Of a stretch of 64,000 bases of DNA, positions 15,889-23,994 are shown piece by piece (the stretch's first letter is position 1; every line of letters begins with the position of its first letter). A program made the translations under genes and the position numbers. This stretch comes from Kribbella sp. VKM Ac-2569 (GTDB lineage Bacteria; Actinomycetota; Actinomycetes; Propionibacteriales; Kribbellaceae): positions 310,001 to 374,000 of the forward strand of contig NZ_SGXJ01000007.1 in NCBI RefSeq assembly GCF_004216905.1. Direction: 5' to 3'. The notes beneath the pieces are model-generated. The model ran no database searches. It saw nothing but the letters and a program-made list of their open reading frames with translations, and was not told where the DNA came from.

Positions 15889-17144
15889 CAGGCGGCGCTC
15901 TCCTCTACCAGCGACGGCGTGGCGTCCTCGTTGACGGCCCTCGTCCGCGCAGCCCATCGTACGGCGGGACCAGTTGCGCAACTGGTCCCCAGGAACAGTG
16001 CACCGACCACCAGCCAGCCGATCGGACCCCATCCGAGGATGACCGTGGTGAGCAGTGCCGGACCGAGCATTCGGGCGATCGCGGGACCGGTGCCGAAGAA
16101 GCCCTGGTACTGCCCCTGCTTGTCGGCCGGCGCGAGTCCGAAGCTGATCTCCCAGGCGCCGGACGCCAGCTTCATCTCGCCGAGGGTGAGCAGCGCGGCG
16201 GCGACGACGAGAACGCCGGCAGTGGATACCGGGCCGAGATCGGCGGCCGTGATCGCGAACACCGCACAGGCGGCCAGCATGGCGACACCGGCGTACCGGA
16301 CCGAACGGGCGGCACTGCGGAGATCCTTGACGCTCTTCGCGATCCGGACCTGGAAGAACGTGACGCCGAGCGTGTTCACGATCATCAGCGAGGCGACGAC
16401 CCAGCTGGGCGCGTTGGTGCGGGTGACGATCCAGAGCGGACCGACCAGGCTGATCAGCGGCATGAAGAGCAGCATCACCGCATTGATCAGCGCGAGAACG
16501 GCGTACGGACGGTCATGCAGCACCGCCAGCCGCGGCTCGCCCATGATCCGGCGGGTCGTCGCGATCGATGGCACCCGGCGCAGCAGCCCGGCAGCGATCA
16601 GGAAGCTGAGTGCATCGATCCCGAACACGATCAGGTACGCCGCTTCGCTGTCGAACCGGAGCGCCACACCGCCAAGGAGCGCGCCGAGCGCGAGCCCCGC
16701 GTTCACCGTGGACTGCAGGAACGCGCGGATCCTGGTCCGCTCCGCCGGGGCGACCAGTCCGGCCAGCAGCGCCTGCCGCGCCGCGGTGAGCCCGGTCTGG
16801 CTGCATGCGTAGACGATGGCGGCGATCAGGAAGCCGGCGAAGCTCCTGACGACCAGGAACGACGCGACGGCTGTCGCGGTCGTCAGCGCCAGCAGGACCG
16901 CGGTGCCGCGCGCGCCGCGCCGGTCTGCGAGGTTGCCGAGTGGCACGCCTGCCAGGAATCCCACCAGCCAGGCGATCGTCAGCCCGAGACCGACCTGCGC
17001 GGTCGAGAGCCCGACGACGCGGGTGAAGAACAACGCCGAGGTGACGACGAACGCACCGTCGCCGACCGCGTTCGCCAACTGCGCCATCGCCAGGTCCCGC
17101 GGCGCTCCGGCCGGGGGAAGCATCTGCCCAAGTCTGCTGCTCAT
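15888..17144 (-). CDS. MFS transporter (drug-efflux-like)
   Basis: A 418-residue major-facilitator protein with about 12 hydrophobic helices and the motif GVPLGNLADRRGARG between helices 2 and 3. The N-terminus resembles actinobacterial macrolide or multidrug exporters. ATG 17144 is supported by a -10 hexamer TAGGCT 7 nt upstream. It is the first gene of a two-gene unit with the FMN enzyme. Specificity cannot be read from sequence. Confidence 0.9.
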   Translation of the reverse strand: MSSRLGQMLPPAGAPRDLAMAQLANAVGDGAFVVTSALFFTRVVGLSTAQVGLGLTIAWLVGFLAGVPLGNLADRRGARGTAVLLALTTATAVASFLVVRSFAGFLIAAIVYACSQTGLTAARQALLAGLVAPAERTRIRAFLQSTVNAGLALGALLGGVALRFDSEAAYLIVFGIDALSFLIAAGLLRRVPSIATTRRIMGEPRLAVLHDRPYAVLALINAVMLLFMPLISLVGPLWIVTRTNAPSWVVASLMIVNTLGVTFFQVRIAKSVKDLRSAARSVRYAGVAMLAACAVFAITAADLGPVSTAGVLVVAAALLTLGEMKLASGAWEISFGLAPADKQGQYQGFFGTGPAIARMLGPALLTTVILGWGPIGWLVVGALFLGTSCATGPAVRWAARTRAVNEDATPSLVEESAA

Positions 17145-17151
17145 GTCCTTG

Positions 17152-17157
17152 AGCCTA
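17152..17157 (-). promoter_or_regulatory. -10 element of the MFS transporter, leaderless start
   Basis: TAGGCT on the minus strand, 7 nt before ATG 17144. Confidence 0.45.
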
Positions 17158-17265
17158 GGGTTTTAGCGGCCCAGGTGAGAGATCCATTCGCCCTGCGAAA
17201 TCATGGGCCACTTTGCCCTGTGGACAACCCGGATCGGCGGTCGGAATCACGGCACCTTTACAGGC

Positions 17266-17709
17266 ATGAGCTTCGAGAACCTCTCCGCGACCTGGGTCGA
17301 CGAGCCACTCACCGATCCCGGCGTCGCCGCTGACGCCGTCGACCTGATGGTCAGCCTCGGCGACCGCCGCCGAGGGACCTTCACTGTCCTCATCTGCGAC
17401 CCCCACAACCGGTACCTGGCCACCGTAGCCATCGAGCTTCCCGCGACCTTCTCCTTGGAACCCAGCCCCGCTCAACTTTGCGAGACCGCCCTCCACCCGT
17501 TCATCCCCGCCGCACACACCGCACCCGGCACAGCTCTCGTCCTCGCCCTCGGCCGCCCCGGCCCCGCCCGGATGACCGACTTGGACGCCCAATGGGCCCA
17601 TGCCGCCGCCACGATCTGCGGCGCAGCCGGCATTCGCCTGCTCGGCTTCTACGTAGCCACCAAGGACGGCATCTACCAACCAGCCCTCACCGAATCGGCC
17701 GCCGCATGA
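17266..17709 (+). CDS. Hypothetical protein
   Basis: A 147-residue protein beginning MSFENLSATWVDEPL. I do not recognise it with confidence. It is a soluble alpha/beta-looking protein with VDLMVSLGDRRRGTFTVLICD and TALVLALGRPGPARMTDLD segments, followed by AAGIRLLGFYVATKDG. Parts recall the C-terminal half of DUF4192-type actinobacterial proteins, but that is weak. ATG 17266 is preferred over the in-frame ATG at 17203 because residues before it read as non-coding and CACCTT lies 7 nt upstream. It ends 6 nt before the alkB stop on the other strand. Confidence 0.65.
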   Translation: MSFENLSATWVDEPLTDPGVAADAVDLMVSLGDRRRGTFTVLICDPHNRYLATVAIELPATFSLEPSPAQLCETALHPFIPAAHTAPGTALVLALGRPGPARMTDLDAQWAHAAATICGAAGIRLLGFYVATKDGIYQPALTESAAA

Positions 17710-17715
17710 ACGCTG

Positions 17716-18360
17716 TCACCGCACCCCACGAGGCCGGAACTGAATACTGATCCGCGGCCCGACCCGCCCCGTCGCCTTCGGAATCGCATGCTCCCAGGTC
17801 CGCTGACACGAGCCGCCCATCACGATCAGATCCCCATGCCCCAACGGATACCGCACAGTCGACCCGACCGGCCCACTCGACGTACCCGGCCGAGGCCGCA
17901 GCGCCAGCACCCGAGGCTCACCCGCAGACAAGATCGCTACCATCGTGTCCTCGCGGTCCCCGCGCCCGATCCGATCCCCGTGCCACGCAACGCTGTCCTT
18001 GCCGTCCCGGTAGAAGCACAGCCCAGCGGTTCGGAACGGCTCACCCAGCTCGTCCGCGTAGTGCGCACTCAACGCATCCCGAGCCTCATCCAGAATCGGC
18101 ACCGGCAACTCCGCGTTCTCCCCGTAAAAACACAACAACCGAGGCACATCGACCACCCGGTCGTACATCTGCCGCCGCTCCGCCTGCCAAGGCACCTCCC
18201 GAGCCAGCCGCTCGTACACCTGATCCGCTCCCGTCAACCAGCCCGGCAGCACATCAACCCAGGCCCCCCGCCCCAACTCAGCCCGCGCCAGCCCACCCAA
18301 AGACCCCAACACAGGATCCGCAAAAGCATCCAGCAACGACCCCTGAAGCTCACCACCCAT
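17716..18360 (-). CDS. alkB: AlkB-like 2-oxoglutarate/Fe(II) DNA dioxygenase
   Basis: A 214-residue AlkB homologue that removes alkyl groups from DNA bases (1-methyladenine, 3-methylcytosine type) by oxidative dealkylation. Visible features: PRLLCFYGEN, the substrate-loop region LCFYRDGKDSVAWHGD with the iron ligands His and Asp (HxD), LRPRPG, LGHGDLIVMGG, and WEHAIPK...RISIQFR with the third iron ligand His and the 2-oxoglutarate-binding Arg. An SOS-box-like palindrome lies 21-36 nt upstream and a TATGGT -10 only 6 nt before the ATG. It is therefore probably LexA-controlled and leaderless. All catalytic residues are present. Confidence 0.9.
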   Translation of the reverse strand: MGGELQGSLLDAFADPVLGSLGGLARAELGRGAWVDVLPGWLTGADQVYERLAREVPWQAERRQMYDRVVDVPRLLCFYGENAELPVPILDEARDALSAHYADELGEPFRTAGLCFYRDGKDSVAWHGDRIGRGDREDTMVAILSAGEPRVLALRPRPGTSSGPVGSTVRYPLGHGDLIVMGGSCQRTWEHAIPKATGRVGPRISIQFRPRGVR

Positions 18361-18366
18361 CCCCCC

Positions 18367-18372
18367 ACCATA
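18367..18372 (-). promoter_or_regulatory. -10 element of alkB, leaderless start
   Basis: TATGGT on the minus strand, 6 nt before ATG 18360. The SOS box lies immediately upstream, covering the -35 region. Confidence 0.5.
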
Positions 18373-18380
18373 CCCGAAAC

Positions 18381-18396
18381 TCGAACAAACGTTCCC
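18381..18396. promoter_or_regulatory. LexA/SOS box upstream of alkB (14 of 16)
   Basis: TCGAACAAACGTTCCC, against the actinobacterial consensus TCGAAC-nnnn-GTTCGA. One arm is perfect and the other differs only at its last two bases. Its position over the alkB -35 region fits repression by LexA. Confidence 0.65.
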
Positions 18397-18874
18397 CTAC
18401 CAAACCCCACCCCCGCACGCCCTCACCCCTCCATCGCACGCCCCGCAGTCCACCCCTGCAGTTCCATCCCGCAGCGCCAGATCTCGGCCCCACGTCCTGC
18501 TCCCGGGTGCCGGCCCCCGACCGCTGCACCCCGAGGCCCCCACACCCCAGGCGCCGCACCCCAACTGCGCCGCCTGCTTTTACGGCGACCGCACGCCCAC
18601 GCATACGCATCACCTTGTCCATGCCCCGGCCCACGCACGCCCCGGCCCACCGCGTGTGCCCACCCGCACCGACATGCGCCCGCCCACACGCGCCCCGCCC
18701 ACGTGCCGCCCACGCTCCATGCGGTCCCGCGGGACTACGTTGGGGATGGAGCCGCCCCATGGCGCAATCCGGCCCGCCTGCCCGCCCACGGTTGCCGGCC
18801 GTTCCTCCTGTGTACCGGATGACCAACCAACTTGCCACCGCATACACGTTTCCGGGTAGGTCGATCGTGTGACT
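18397..18874. other. Gene-free C-rich stretch
   Basis: About 480 bases with no convincing gene. Open frames run through on both strands, but their translations are dominated by Pro, Arg, Ala and His without any motif, as expected for GC-rich non-coding DNA. The plus strand is strikingly C-rich and G-poor as far as about 18700, with many short CCCAC, GCCCACG and CGCCC runs. Sequence is more balanced from about 18720 towards the HNH promoter. Confidence 0.5.
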
Positions 18875-18898
18875 TTTCCCCTTGTGGATAAGGGGAAA
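18875..18898. repeat. Perfect inverted repeat upstream of the HNH gene
   Basis: TTTCCCCTT and AAGGGGAAA separated by 6 nt (GTGGAT), about 40 nt before the HNH gene's -10 region. It could be an operator, or a terminator for upstream transcription; no T-run follows on the plus strand. Confidence 0.6.
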
Positions 18899-18937
18899 CG
18901 GGCTGCCACCAACTTGCCCCGCCCAGTTCGCTTGGCA

Positions 18938-18943
18938 TAGAAT
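18938..18943 (+). promoter_or_regulatory. -10 element of the DUF222-HNH gene, leaderless start
   Basis: TAGAAT, 7 nt before ATG 18951, with TTGCCC at 18914-18919 as a possible -35 (18-bp spacer). It abuts the SOS box, and the predicted transcript starts at the ATG. Confidence 0.6.
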
Positions 18944-18958
18944 CGAACACATGTTCGA
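18943..18958. promoter_or_regulatory. Perfect LexA/SOS box overlapping the HNH gene start codon
   Basis: TCGAAC-ACAT-GTTCGA, both arms perfect. The ATG at 18951 lies inside the site, so bound LexA would block both transcription start and the first codons. In Mycobacterium tuberculosis, 13E12-family genes are known members of the LexA regulon, which fits. Confidence 0.85.
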
Positions 18959-21074
18959 GGAAGATCTGGAGTCGCTCCGCACCCGGGACCTGCTGGAGCA
19001 GGCCGCGGAATGCCGCACGGTCGCCAGCCGGGCCGACGCGCGGCTGCTGGAGTCCGCCCAGATCTACGCCGACCGCTTCCACCCCTCCGTCTGTGAGCCT
19101 CGACCGTCCCGCAGGTCCTGTGAAGGCCGGGAGCGCGCGGTGGTGCTGGGCGGTGAGGGTTGTCCGGAGATCGCCGAGTTCGCGATCGCCGAGTTCGCCG
19201 TCGTGGTCGGGGTCTCGCCCGGCGTCGGCCGCGACCTGCTCGCCGACGCGTTGGCGTTGCGGCACCGGTTCCCGCGGACCTGGGCCCGGATCCAGGTCGG
19301 CGAGGCCACTCCGTGGAAGGCTCGCCAGATTGTGCGGGCGTGTATGAACCTCGACCACGCCGCCGCGGAGTACGTCGACCGCAAGGTTGCCGCGATCGTG
19401 GACAGCATCTCGCCGTACCGGCTGGAAAAGATCGTCCGCGCGGCCCGCAAGCACGCTGACCCGGCCCGCGCCGCCGCCGAGGCCACGGAGGCCGCCGACG
19501 ACCGCGGTGTCTATGTCGGGCGCGGTGACGGTCACGGCAACAAGACCATCTACATCAAGGCCCCCGCCGGTGCGGTCAACCGGTGCAACGCCACCATCAC
19601 CGACATCGCCGAAGCCCTCAAGAAGTTCGGCGACACCCGCCCGTTCCAGCACCGCCGCGCCGACGCCATCGACATCCTGTCCGACGCCGCCTTCACCCAA
19701 GAACTCCTCGCCCAAGCCCAACACCAGCCAGACCCGCCGGACCCGGCAACCAGCCCCACCGAACCCGAGCCGGACACCAACCATGAACCCCACAACCCAG
19801 CAACGCCCGACACTCCGGCGGCGCCGAACAACCCGGCTGTGCCGAACGACTCGGTGGTGCGGGACGACCTGGCGGTTCAGGACGACGTGATGGTGCGGGA
19901 CAACCCGGCGGCGGACCGCGACGCGGTGGTGCAGGTTGGTGAGAGCGGTGAGGCTGGGCCGCGGGTCGGCACCCTTGGTCTGCCGCATCCCGGCTCCCGA
20001 TGCCTACCAGAACCGCTCGAGCCGGCAGACCCGCTCGAGCCACCCGCCTCGCTGGAACGTCCGGGGCCGCTCGAACCAGCGGACTTGCCTGACTCTCCGG
20101 GGTCGCTCGAACTGGTGGAGCCAGCGGGTCCGCTGGACGATCCGTGGCTGGAAGCCGCCGCGCCCTACGACCCCGACCCGCCGACCGATCCGTTCGACCG
20201 GCGAGCACCAGTCGAGACCGGGGCTGCGGGGCCGGACGCGTGCAATGAACCCGGCAAGGGTTCGGCGATGGATGCTGCCGCGTTGCGGGCACTCCGCGCC
20301 CGGCTCGCGCAGATCAAGCAGGACGCCTACGCCAACCCGAGCTACCCCGACCGCCCCGTCAGTCCGCCCGAGCCGGGCAGTCCATCCGACCCGGGCAGTC
20401 CGCACGACCCGGGCAGTTCGCCCGACCCGGGTAGCTCAGGTGAGTTGACGCGTCCGGGTGCGCCGGTGCGACCGGAGGGCGGGGCCAAGGGACAGGTACG
20501 TCCGGTGCGGGCAGGACGGACACGGGCAGGACGGACACGGGCAGGACGGACACGGGCAGGACGGACACGGGCGGGGCGGGTGCGGCCGGGGCAGACCGAG
20601 GTGGTCGTGCATCTGACCGATCACACGCTGGCTACCGGCTGCGGTGTGCTGCGTGCCGAGGCCATTGGGCCGCTGCTGGCGGCTCAACTGGGTGAGCTGA
20701 TCGGTTATGGCCCGTACACGGTGAAGCCGGTCATTGACCTCAACGACGCCAAGAGCGTCGACGCCTATGAGATTCCGACCTGGATCCGGGAGCGCGTCAA
20801 GCTGATGTATCCGGCCGAGTTGTTTCCGTACGGGACTCGTGAAACCACGGACAGCATCGACCTGGATCACATTGAGCCGTATGACCCGCACGGGCCTACC
20901 GGGCAGACGAGTACGACGAATCTCGCGCCGCTCGGCAGGTTCGGGCACCGGGTGAAGACCCATGCCCGCGGCTGGAGCGTGCGCCGGATCGACCACAAGA
21001 CACTCGAATGGACCACGCCGCACGGGTTCATCTTCCACGTCGACCCCACCGGCACCCACCGAGTCGACCCATGA
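18951..21074 (+). CDS. DUF222 / 13E12-type HNH endonuclease-like protein with repeat linkers
   Basis: A 707-residue protein. Residues 1 to about 250 are a DUF222 (13E12 repeat) helical domain. A long disordered linker of about 300 residues follows, very rich in Pro, Asp and Ala. It contains LEP/ADP repeats (around 355-395), PGSxxD repeats (around 475-495) and four RAGRT units encoded by exact 15-bp repeats. The C-terminus is an HNH nuclease motif (DLDHIEPYD...NLAPLGRFGHRVKTH). ATG 18951 is fixed by a perfect SOS box and a -10 7 nt upstream. The family is widespread in actinobacteria and its biological role is not settled. Damage induction with a nuclease fold suggests repair, recombination or mobile-DNA ancestry. 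Confidence 0.85.
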   Translation: MFEEDLESLRTRDLLEQAAECRTVASRADARLLESAQIYADRFHPSVCEPRPSRRSCEGRERAVVLGGEGCPEIAEFAIAEFAVVVGVSPGVGRDLLADALALRHRFPRTWARIQVGEATPWKARQIVRACMNLDHAAAEYVDRKVAAIVDSISPYRLEKIVRAARKHADPARAAAEATEAADDRGVYVGRGDGHGNKTIYIKAPAGAVNRCNATITDIAEALKKFGDTRPFQHRRADAIDILSDAAFTQELLAQAQHQPDPPDPATSPTEPEPDTNHEPHNPATPDTPAAPNNPAVPNDSVVRDDLAVQDDVMVRDNPAADRDAVVQVGESGEAGPRVGTLGLPHPGSRCLPEPLEPADPLEPPASLERPGPLEPADLPDSPGSLELVEPAGPLDDPWLEAAAPYDPDPPTDPFDRRAPVETGAAGPDACNEPGKGSAMDAAALRALRARLAQIKQDAYANPSYPDRPVSPPEPGSPSDPGSPHDPGSSPDPGSSGELTRPGAPVRPEGGAKGQVRPVRAGRTRAGRTRAGRTRAGRTRAGRVRPGQTEVVVHLTDHTLATGCGVLRAEAIGPLLAAQLGELIGYGPYTVKPVIDLNDAKSVDAYEIPTWIRERVKLMYPAELFPYGTRETTDSIDLDHIEPYDPHGPTGQTSTTNLAPLGRFGHRVKTHARGWSVRRIDHKTLEWTTPHGFIFHVDPTGTHRVDP
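20509..20568 (+). repeat. Four exact 15-bp tandem repeats (RAGRT codons)
   Basis: The unit GGGCAGGACGGACAC occurs four times without error, followed by a degenerate fifth copy. In frame it encodes arginine-rich RAGRT units just before the HNH domain. The repeats are perfect at DNA level, so they probably arose recently by slippage and may vary in number between strains. Confidence 0.9.
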
Positions 21075-21075
21075 G

Positions 21076-21116
21076 CTCAGGTTGAGTCCTAGTCGCACCA
21101 ACCTGAGTGCGACTAG
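21076..21116 (+). terminator. Two mutually exclusive hairpins after the HNH gene
   Basis: CTAGTCGCAC (21089-21098) pairs perfectly with GTGCGACTAG (21107-21116) around an 8-nt loop. CTCAGGTTG (21076-21084) can instead pair with CAACCTGAG (21099-21107), which uses that loop. The element starts 2 nt after the HNH stop codon. No T-run follows, so termination is only a guess. Confidence 0.45.
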
Positions 21117-21276
21117 TCGATGGCCCGCGTTTCGTGCCCCTACGTCCTGCTGTCGCGCTTCCTGCCGCGGGTTTTCGTGCCGCACGGCCCGCGGCCGCGC
21201 TTCCTGCCCGGCGTCTTCGGTCACGCGTTCTGCTGCCGCGCATCGTGCTGAGTCGCGTCGCATCGTGTGTCGGCGG

Positions 21277-21375
21277 GCGGGCGTTCTACCTGCGGTGTCG
21301 GTCGGGATGATGGGCCACTGTGCGGGCGTTCTACCTGCGGTGTCGGTCGGGATGATGGGCCACTGTGCGGGCGTT
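21277..21375. repeat. 45-bp tandem repeat, 2.2 copies
   Basis: A 45-bp unit beginning GCGGGCGTTCTACC starts at 21277, 21322 and 21367. The first two copies are identical and the third breaks off after about 9-10 bases. The region between the HNH stop and this repeat (21117-21276) has no gene I can support, only short imperfect repeats of CGCTTCCTGC. Confidence 0.85.
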
Positions 21376-21407
21376 GTCGGGCTTCAATGGCCATGCTGCG
21401 GAGGGAT

Positions 21408-21757
21408 TCAGTCCCGGGTGGTGAGGCCGAGGGGTGGGTAGTCGGGGTGGGTGGCGAAGCGGGCGGCGATGTGTTGGATTTCGGTCTCGGCCTGCGGCCA
21501 GGTGGCCGGTTCCAAGGCGCGCAGGGCGTGAACGGCAGTATCCAAGCGGGCGCGGAGCCTTGGGGCCTCGGTGTCGCCTGCGTTTTGAGACGCCTCCAAG
21601 CGTGCGATGCAGAAGGACCGAATGGCCGGAAGGTGGTGGTACGGAAACACGCCGGCAGTCTGGCGCAGATCCTCGTCCGCCACCAACGAGTTGACGTCAG
21701 CGCGTCAACGAGCGACGTGAGCTCGGCGATGGCCCGGGAGCACAAGCCGTCGCTCAA
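21408..21757 (-). pseudogene. Hypothetical gene with apparent frameshift
   Basis: Two adjoining minus-strand frames with strong GC bias at third positions look like one broken gene. From 21757 the frame reads LSDGLCSRAIAELTSLVDAL. Near 21690 coding character jumps to another frame reading SLVADEDLRQTAGVFPYHHL and ending ARFATHPDYPPLGLTTRD at 21408. The downstream frame has no ATG and an in-frame stop just upstream. As a separate gene it would need TTG 21686 or GTG 21683, giving about 92 residues. The family is not recognised; the HPDY ending is reminiscent of small actinobacterial DUF6221 proteins, weakly. A sequencing error could also explain the break. Confidence 0.45.
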
Positions 21758-21837
21758 CTTCTGACGGACCAGGACCCTCGGGTGGACCTTCGGATCGACA
21801 AGACTGCTGTACGTCGAGCAGCGCGCCGGGAGGATGA

Positions 21838-23181
21838 ATGTCGCGAGTACTGATCCGCAATGTCTCCGTCCTGATAGTCCCCGAACAGGGGGAGTGCCGC
21901 GTCGACGAGGCGCAGGACATCCATGTGCAGGACGACCGAATCGTCGCGATCACACCAACCTCTGTCGCCCCGGACGCAGGTGAACCGCCGACCGAGGTGG
22001 TTGACGGGAGCGGGCTGTTGGCAGTGCCCGGGTTGGTCAATTCGCATACACACAGTCCGATGGTGATGATGCGGGGCGCGGCCGAGGATCTGAGCATCGA
22101 GGACTGGTTCAATCGGCGGATCTGGCCGATGGAGGTGAACCTGACGCCGGACCGGGTGCGGGTCGGTGCGCGGCTGGCGTGTGCGGAGATGCTGCTGGCC
22201 GGCGTGACCACGTTCGTCGATCACTACTTCCACGCCGACCAGATCGCCTCCGCCGCGATCGAGTCCGGGATCAGAGCCGATCTCGCCCCGACGTACTTCT
22301 CCTCCGCGGGCCAGGACGCGATCGACGCAGCATTCGAGACGACCCGCGCCCTGAGCACACGACATCCACGGATCACCGCGAGCCTCGGACCGCACGCGAC
22401 GTACACAGTGACCGACGAGGATCTGCGGCGTACGGCGGACCTCGCGCGGAGCGAAGGGCGACGTATCCATCTGCATGCCGCGGAGACCGACGACCAGACG
22501 CAGGCCTCGCTCGACAAGCACGGTGTCACGCCGATCCAGGTGCTCGAGCGGACCGGTGTCCTCGAGGCCGGTGCCCTCATCGCGCACGGCTGCGGCATCC
22601 GAGAGGAGGATCTGCCGATTCTCGAGCGGTACGCCGACCGTACGACGGTGGCGTCCTGCCCGAAGGTGTACCTCAAGCTCGCGATGGGCGAGGTGACCCC
22701 GATCAAGGGACTGCGATCAGCCGGCGTCAACGTGGGCATCGGTACCGACGGAGCCGCCGTACACAACACGCTCGACGTCTGGGAAGCGATCCGCATGGTC
22801 GCCCTCACCCAGAAGCAGCGCGAACACGACGCCGAATGGATGACCCTGTCCGACACGCTCCGCCTCGCCACCCGAGGCAGCGCCGCAGCCGCTGGACTCG
22901 AGAACCAGATCGGCGTACTCGAGCCCGGCCGCCAAGCCGACATCGCTCTCGTCGACCTGAGCGCACCACACAACCAACCGGTCCACGACCCACGCGCCGC
23001 GCTCGTGTACTCGATGCGAGCCTCCGACGTCGTCACCGTGCTCGTCGCCGGCCAGGTCGTGGTGCGCGACCGCCAACTCACGACCATGGACCTAACAGAA
23101 GTCCTGGCCGACGCGCAGGCCCTGGCGCACACCCTCGTTGACCTGTCCACAGGCGGTGCCGTCCAGCACTACGCCCCGTGA
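21838..23181 (+). CDS. Amidohydrolase, MTA/SAH deaminase-like
   Basis: A 447-residue metal-dependent hydrolase of the TRZ/ATZ-MtaD family, which deaminates 5'-methylthioadenosine, S-adenosylhomocysteine or related adenosines and triazines. Metal ligands: NSHTHSP (HxH near residue 70), HLHAAETDD (His near 215), HGCGI, and GTDGAAVHN (Asp near 305). EMLLAGVTTFVDHYF and WFNRRIWPMEVNLT are typical of the group. ATG 21838 sits 3 nt after a GGGAGGATGA ribosome-binding region. It is 15 nt upstream of a hydrolase gene, probably an operon. Exact substrate not decided. Confidence 0.87.
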   Translation: MSRVLIRNVSVLIVPEQGECRVDEAQDIHVQDDRIVAITPTSVAPDAGEPPTEVVDGSGLLAVPGLVNSHTHSPMVMMRGAAEDLSIEDWFNRRIWPMEVNLTPDRVRVGARLACAEMLLAGVTTFVDHYFHADQIASAAIESGIRADLAPTYFSSAGQDAIDAAFETTRALSTRHPRITASLGPHATYTVTDEDLRRTADLARSEGRRIHLHAAETDDQTQASLDKHGVTPIQVLERTGVLEAGALIAHGCGIREEDLPILERYADRTTVASCPKVYLKLAMGEVTPIKGLRSAGVNVGIGTDGAAVHNTLDVWEAIRMVALTQKQREHDAEWMTLSDTLRLATRGSAAAAGLENQIGVLEPGRQADIALVDLSAPHNQPVHDPRAALVYSMRASDVVTVLVAGQVVVRDRQLTTMDLTEVLADAQALAHTLVDLSTGGAVQHYAP

Positions 23182-23196
23182 TGCAGACTTCTCGCC

Positions 23197-23994
23197 ATGA
23201 ATGCAGACCTGGGTTCCTGGCGGAGGGCGCCGTTCACTGGCGGCGGCCTGACCTATGACTGCTTCGAGAAGGGCGAAGGGCCCGGTGTCGTGCTGATCCC
23301 GGAGATTCCCGGTCTCACGCCCGAGGTGGCCGCGTTCGGCGAGCATCTGGTGAGCGAGGGGTTCACGGTCGTGATCCCGTCGCCGTTCGGTACGCCGGGA
23401 CGCCCCGAGACCACCGGATACGCGATGGGCGTGATCGCGCGACTGTGCGTCTCCAAAGAGTTCCGGTGCTTCGCGGCGAACGCCGAGCGCCCGATCACGA
23501 AGTACCTGCGCGCCGTCGCGACCGACCTGGCCGCGCGGACGCCGGGCCGAGGAGTCGGTGTGATCGGGATGTGCTTCACCGGAGGTTTCGCGCTCGCCAC
23601 CGCGGTCGAGGACGTGGTGAAGGCGCCGGTACTGAGCCAGCCGTCGACCCCCTTCGCGGTGAGCGCGAAGCTGCGCCGCGATCCCGGTCTCTCGGAGCGG
23701 GAGCTCGAAGCAGTCAGGGAGCGCACCCGGACCGACGGGCTCTGCATCCTCGGGATGCGGTTCAGCAACGACCGGATGGCGCCGGCGGAGCGATTCGTCA
23801 CGCTCCGTGCACAGCTCGGTGACGCGTTCGAGGTGATCGAGCTGGACTCGGCGCCGGGCAACCCGGACGGGTACGGGCGGGGCGCGCACTCGGTGCTCAC
23901 CCGAGACCTGCGCGAGGACCCGCCGAACTCGGCGTACCACGCCCGGACACGGACGGTGGCGTTCCTCCGGGAGCACCTGACAGCAACGGCCTGA
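23197..23994 (+). CDS. Dienelactone hydrolase-family protein
   Basis: A 265-residue alpha/beta hydrolase of the DLH family. The nucleophile elbow is GMCFTGG (Cys about residue 129) and the late acid and His lie in the ELDSAPGNPDGYG...GAHSVLT region. VVLIPEIPGLTPEV near the N-terminus forms the oxyanion side. It follows the amidohydrolase by 15 nt and may be co-transcribed. Members cleave cyclic esters in aromatic degradation, but many have unknown substrates. Confidence 0.85.
   Translation: MNADLGSWRRAPFTGGGLTYDCFEKGEGPGVVLIPEIPGLTPEVAAFGEHLVSEGFTVVIPSPFGTPGRPETTGYAMGVIARLCVSKEFRCFAANAERPITKYLRAVATDLAARTPGRGVGVIGMCFTGGFALATAVEDVVKAPVLSQPSTPFAVSAKLRRDPGLSERELEAVRERTRTDGLCILGMRFSNDRMAPAERFVTLRAQLGDAFEVIELDSAPGNPDGYGRGAHSVLTRDLREDPPNSAYHARTRTVAFLREHLTATA

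Noticed and set aside
17706..17750. 14-codon frame overlapping the stop of the unknown gene by ATGA
   Set aside because: Very short and inside the alkB 3' end; the overlap alone is not enough evidence.
18507..18872. 121-codon plus-strand frame in the C-rich block
   Set aside because: Composition is almost only Pro, Ala, Arg, Thr and His, with no start signal or motif; it overlaps equally open frames on the other strand.
20509..20568. CRISPR-like regular repeats
   Set aside because: The units are directly abutting 15-bp tandem repeats in a coding frame, with no spacers and no cas genes.
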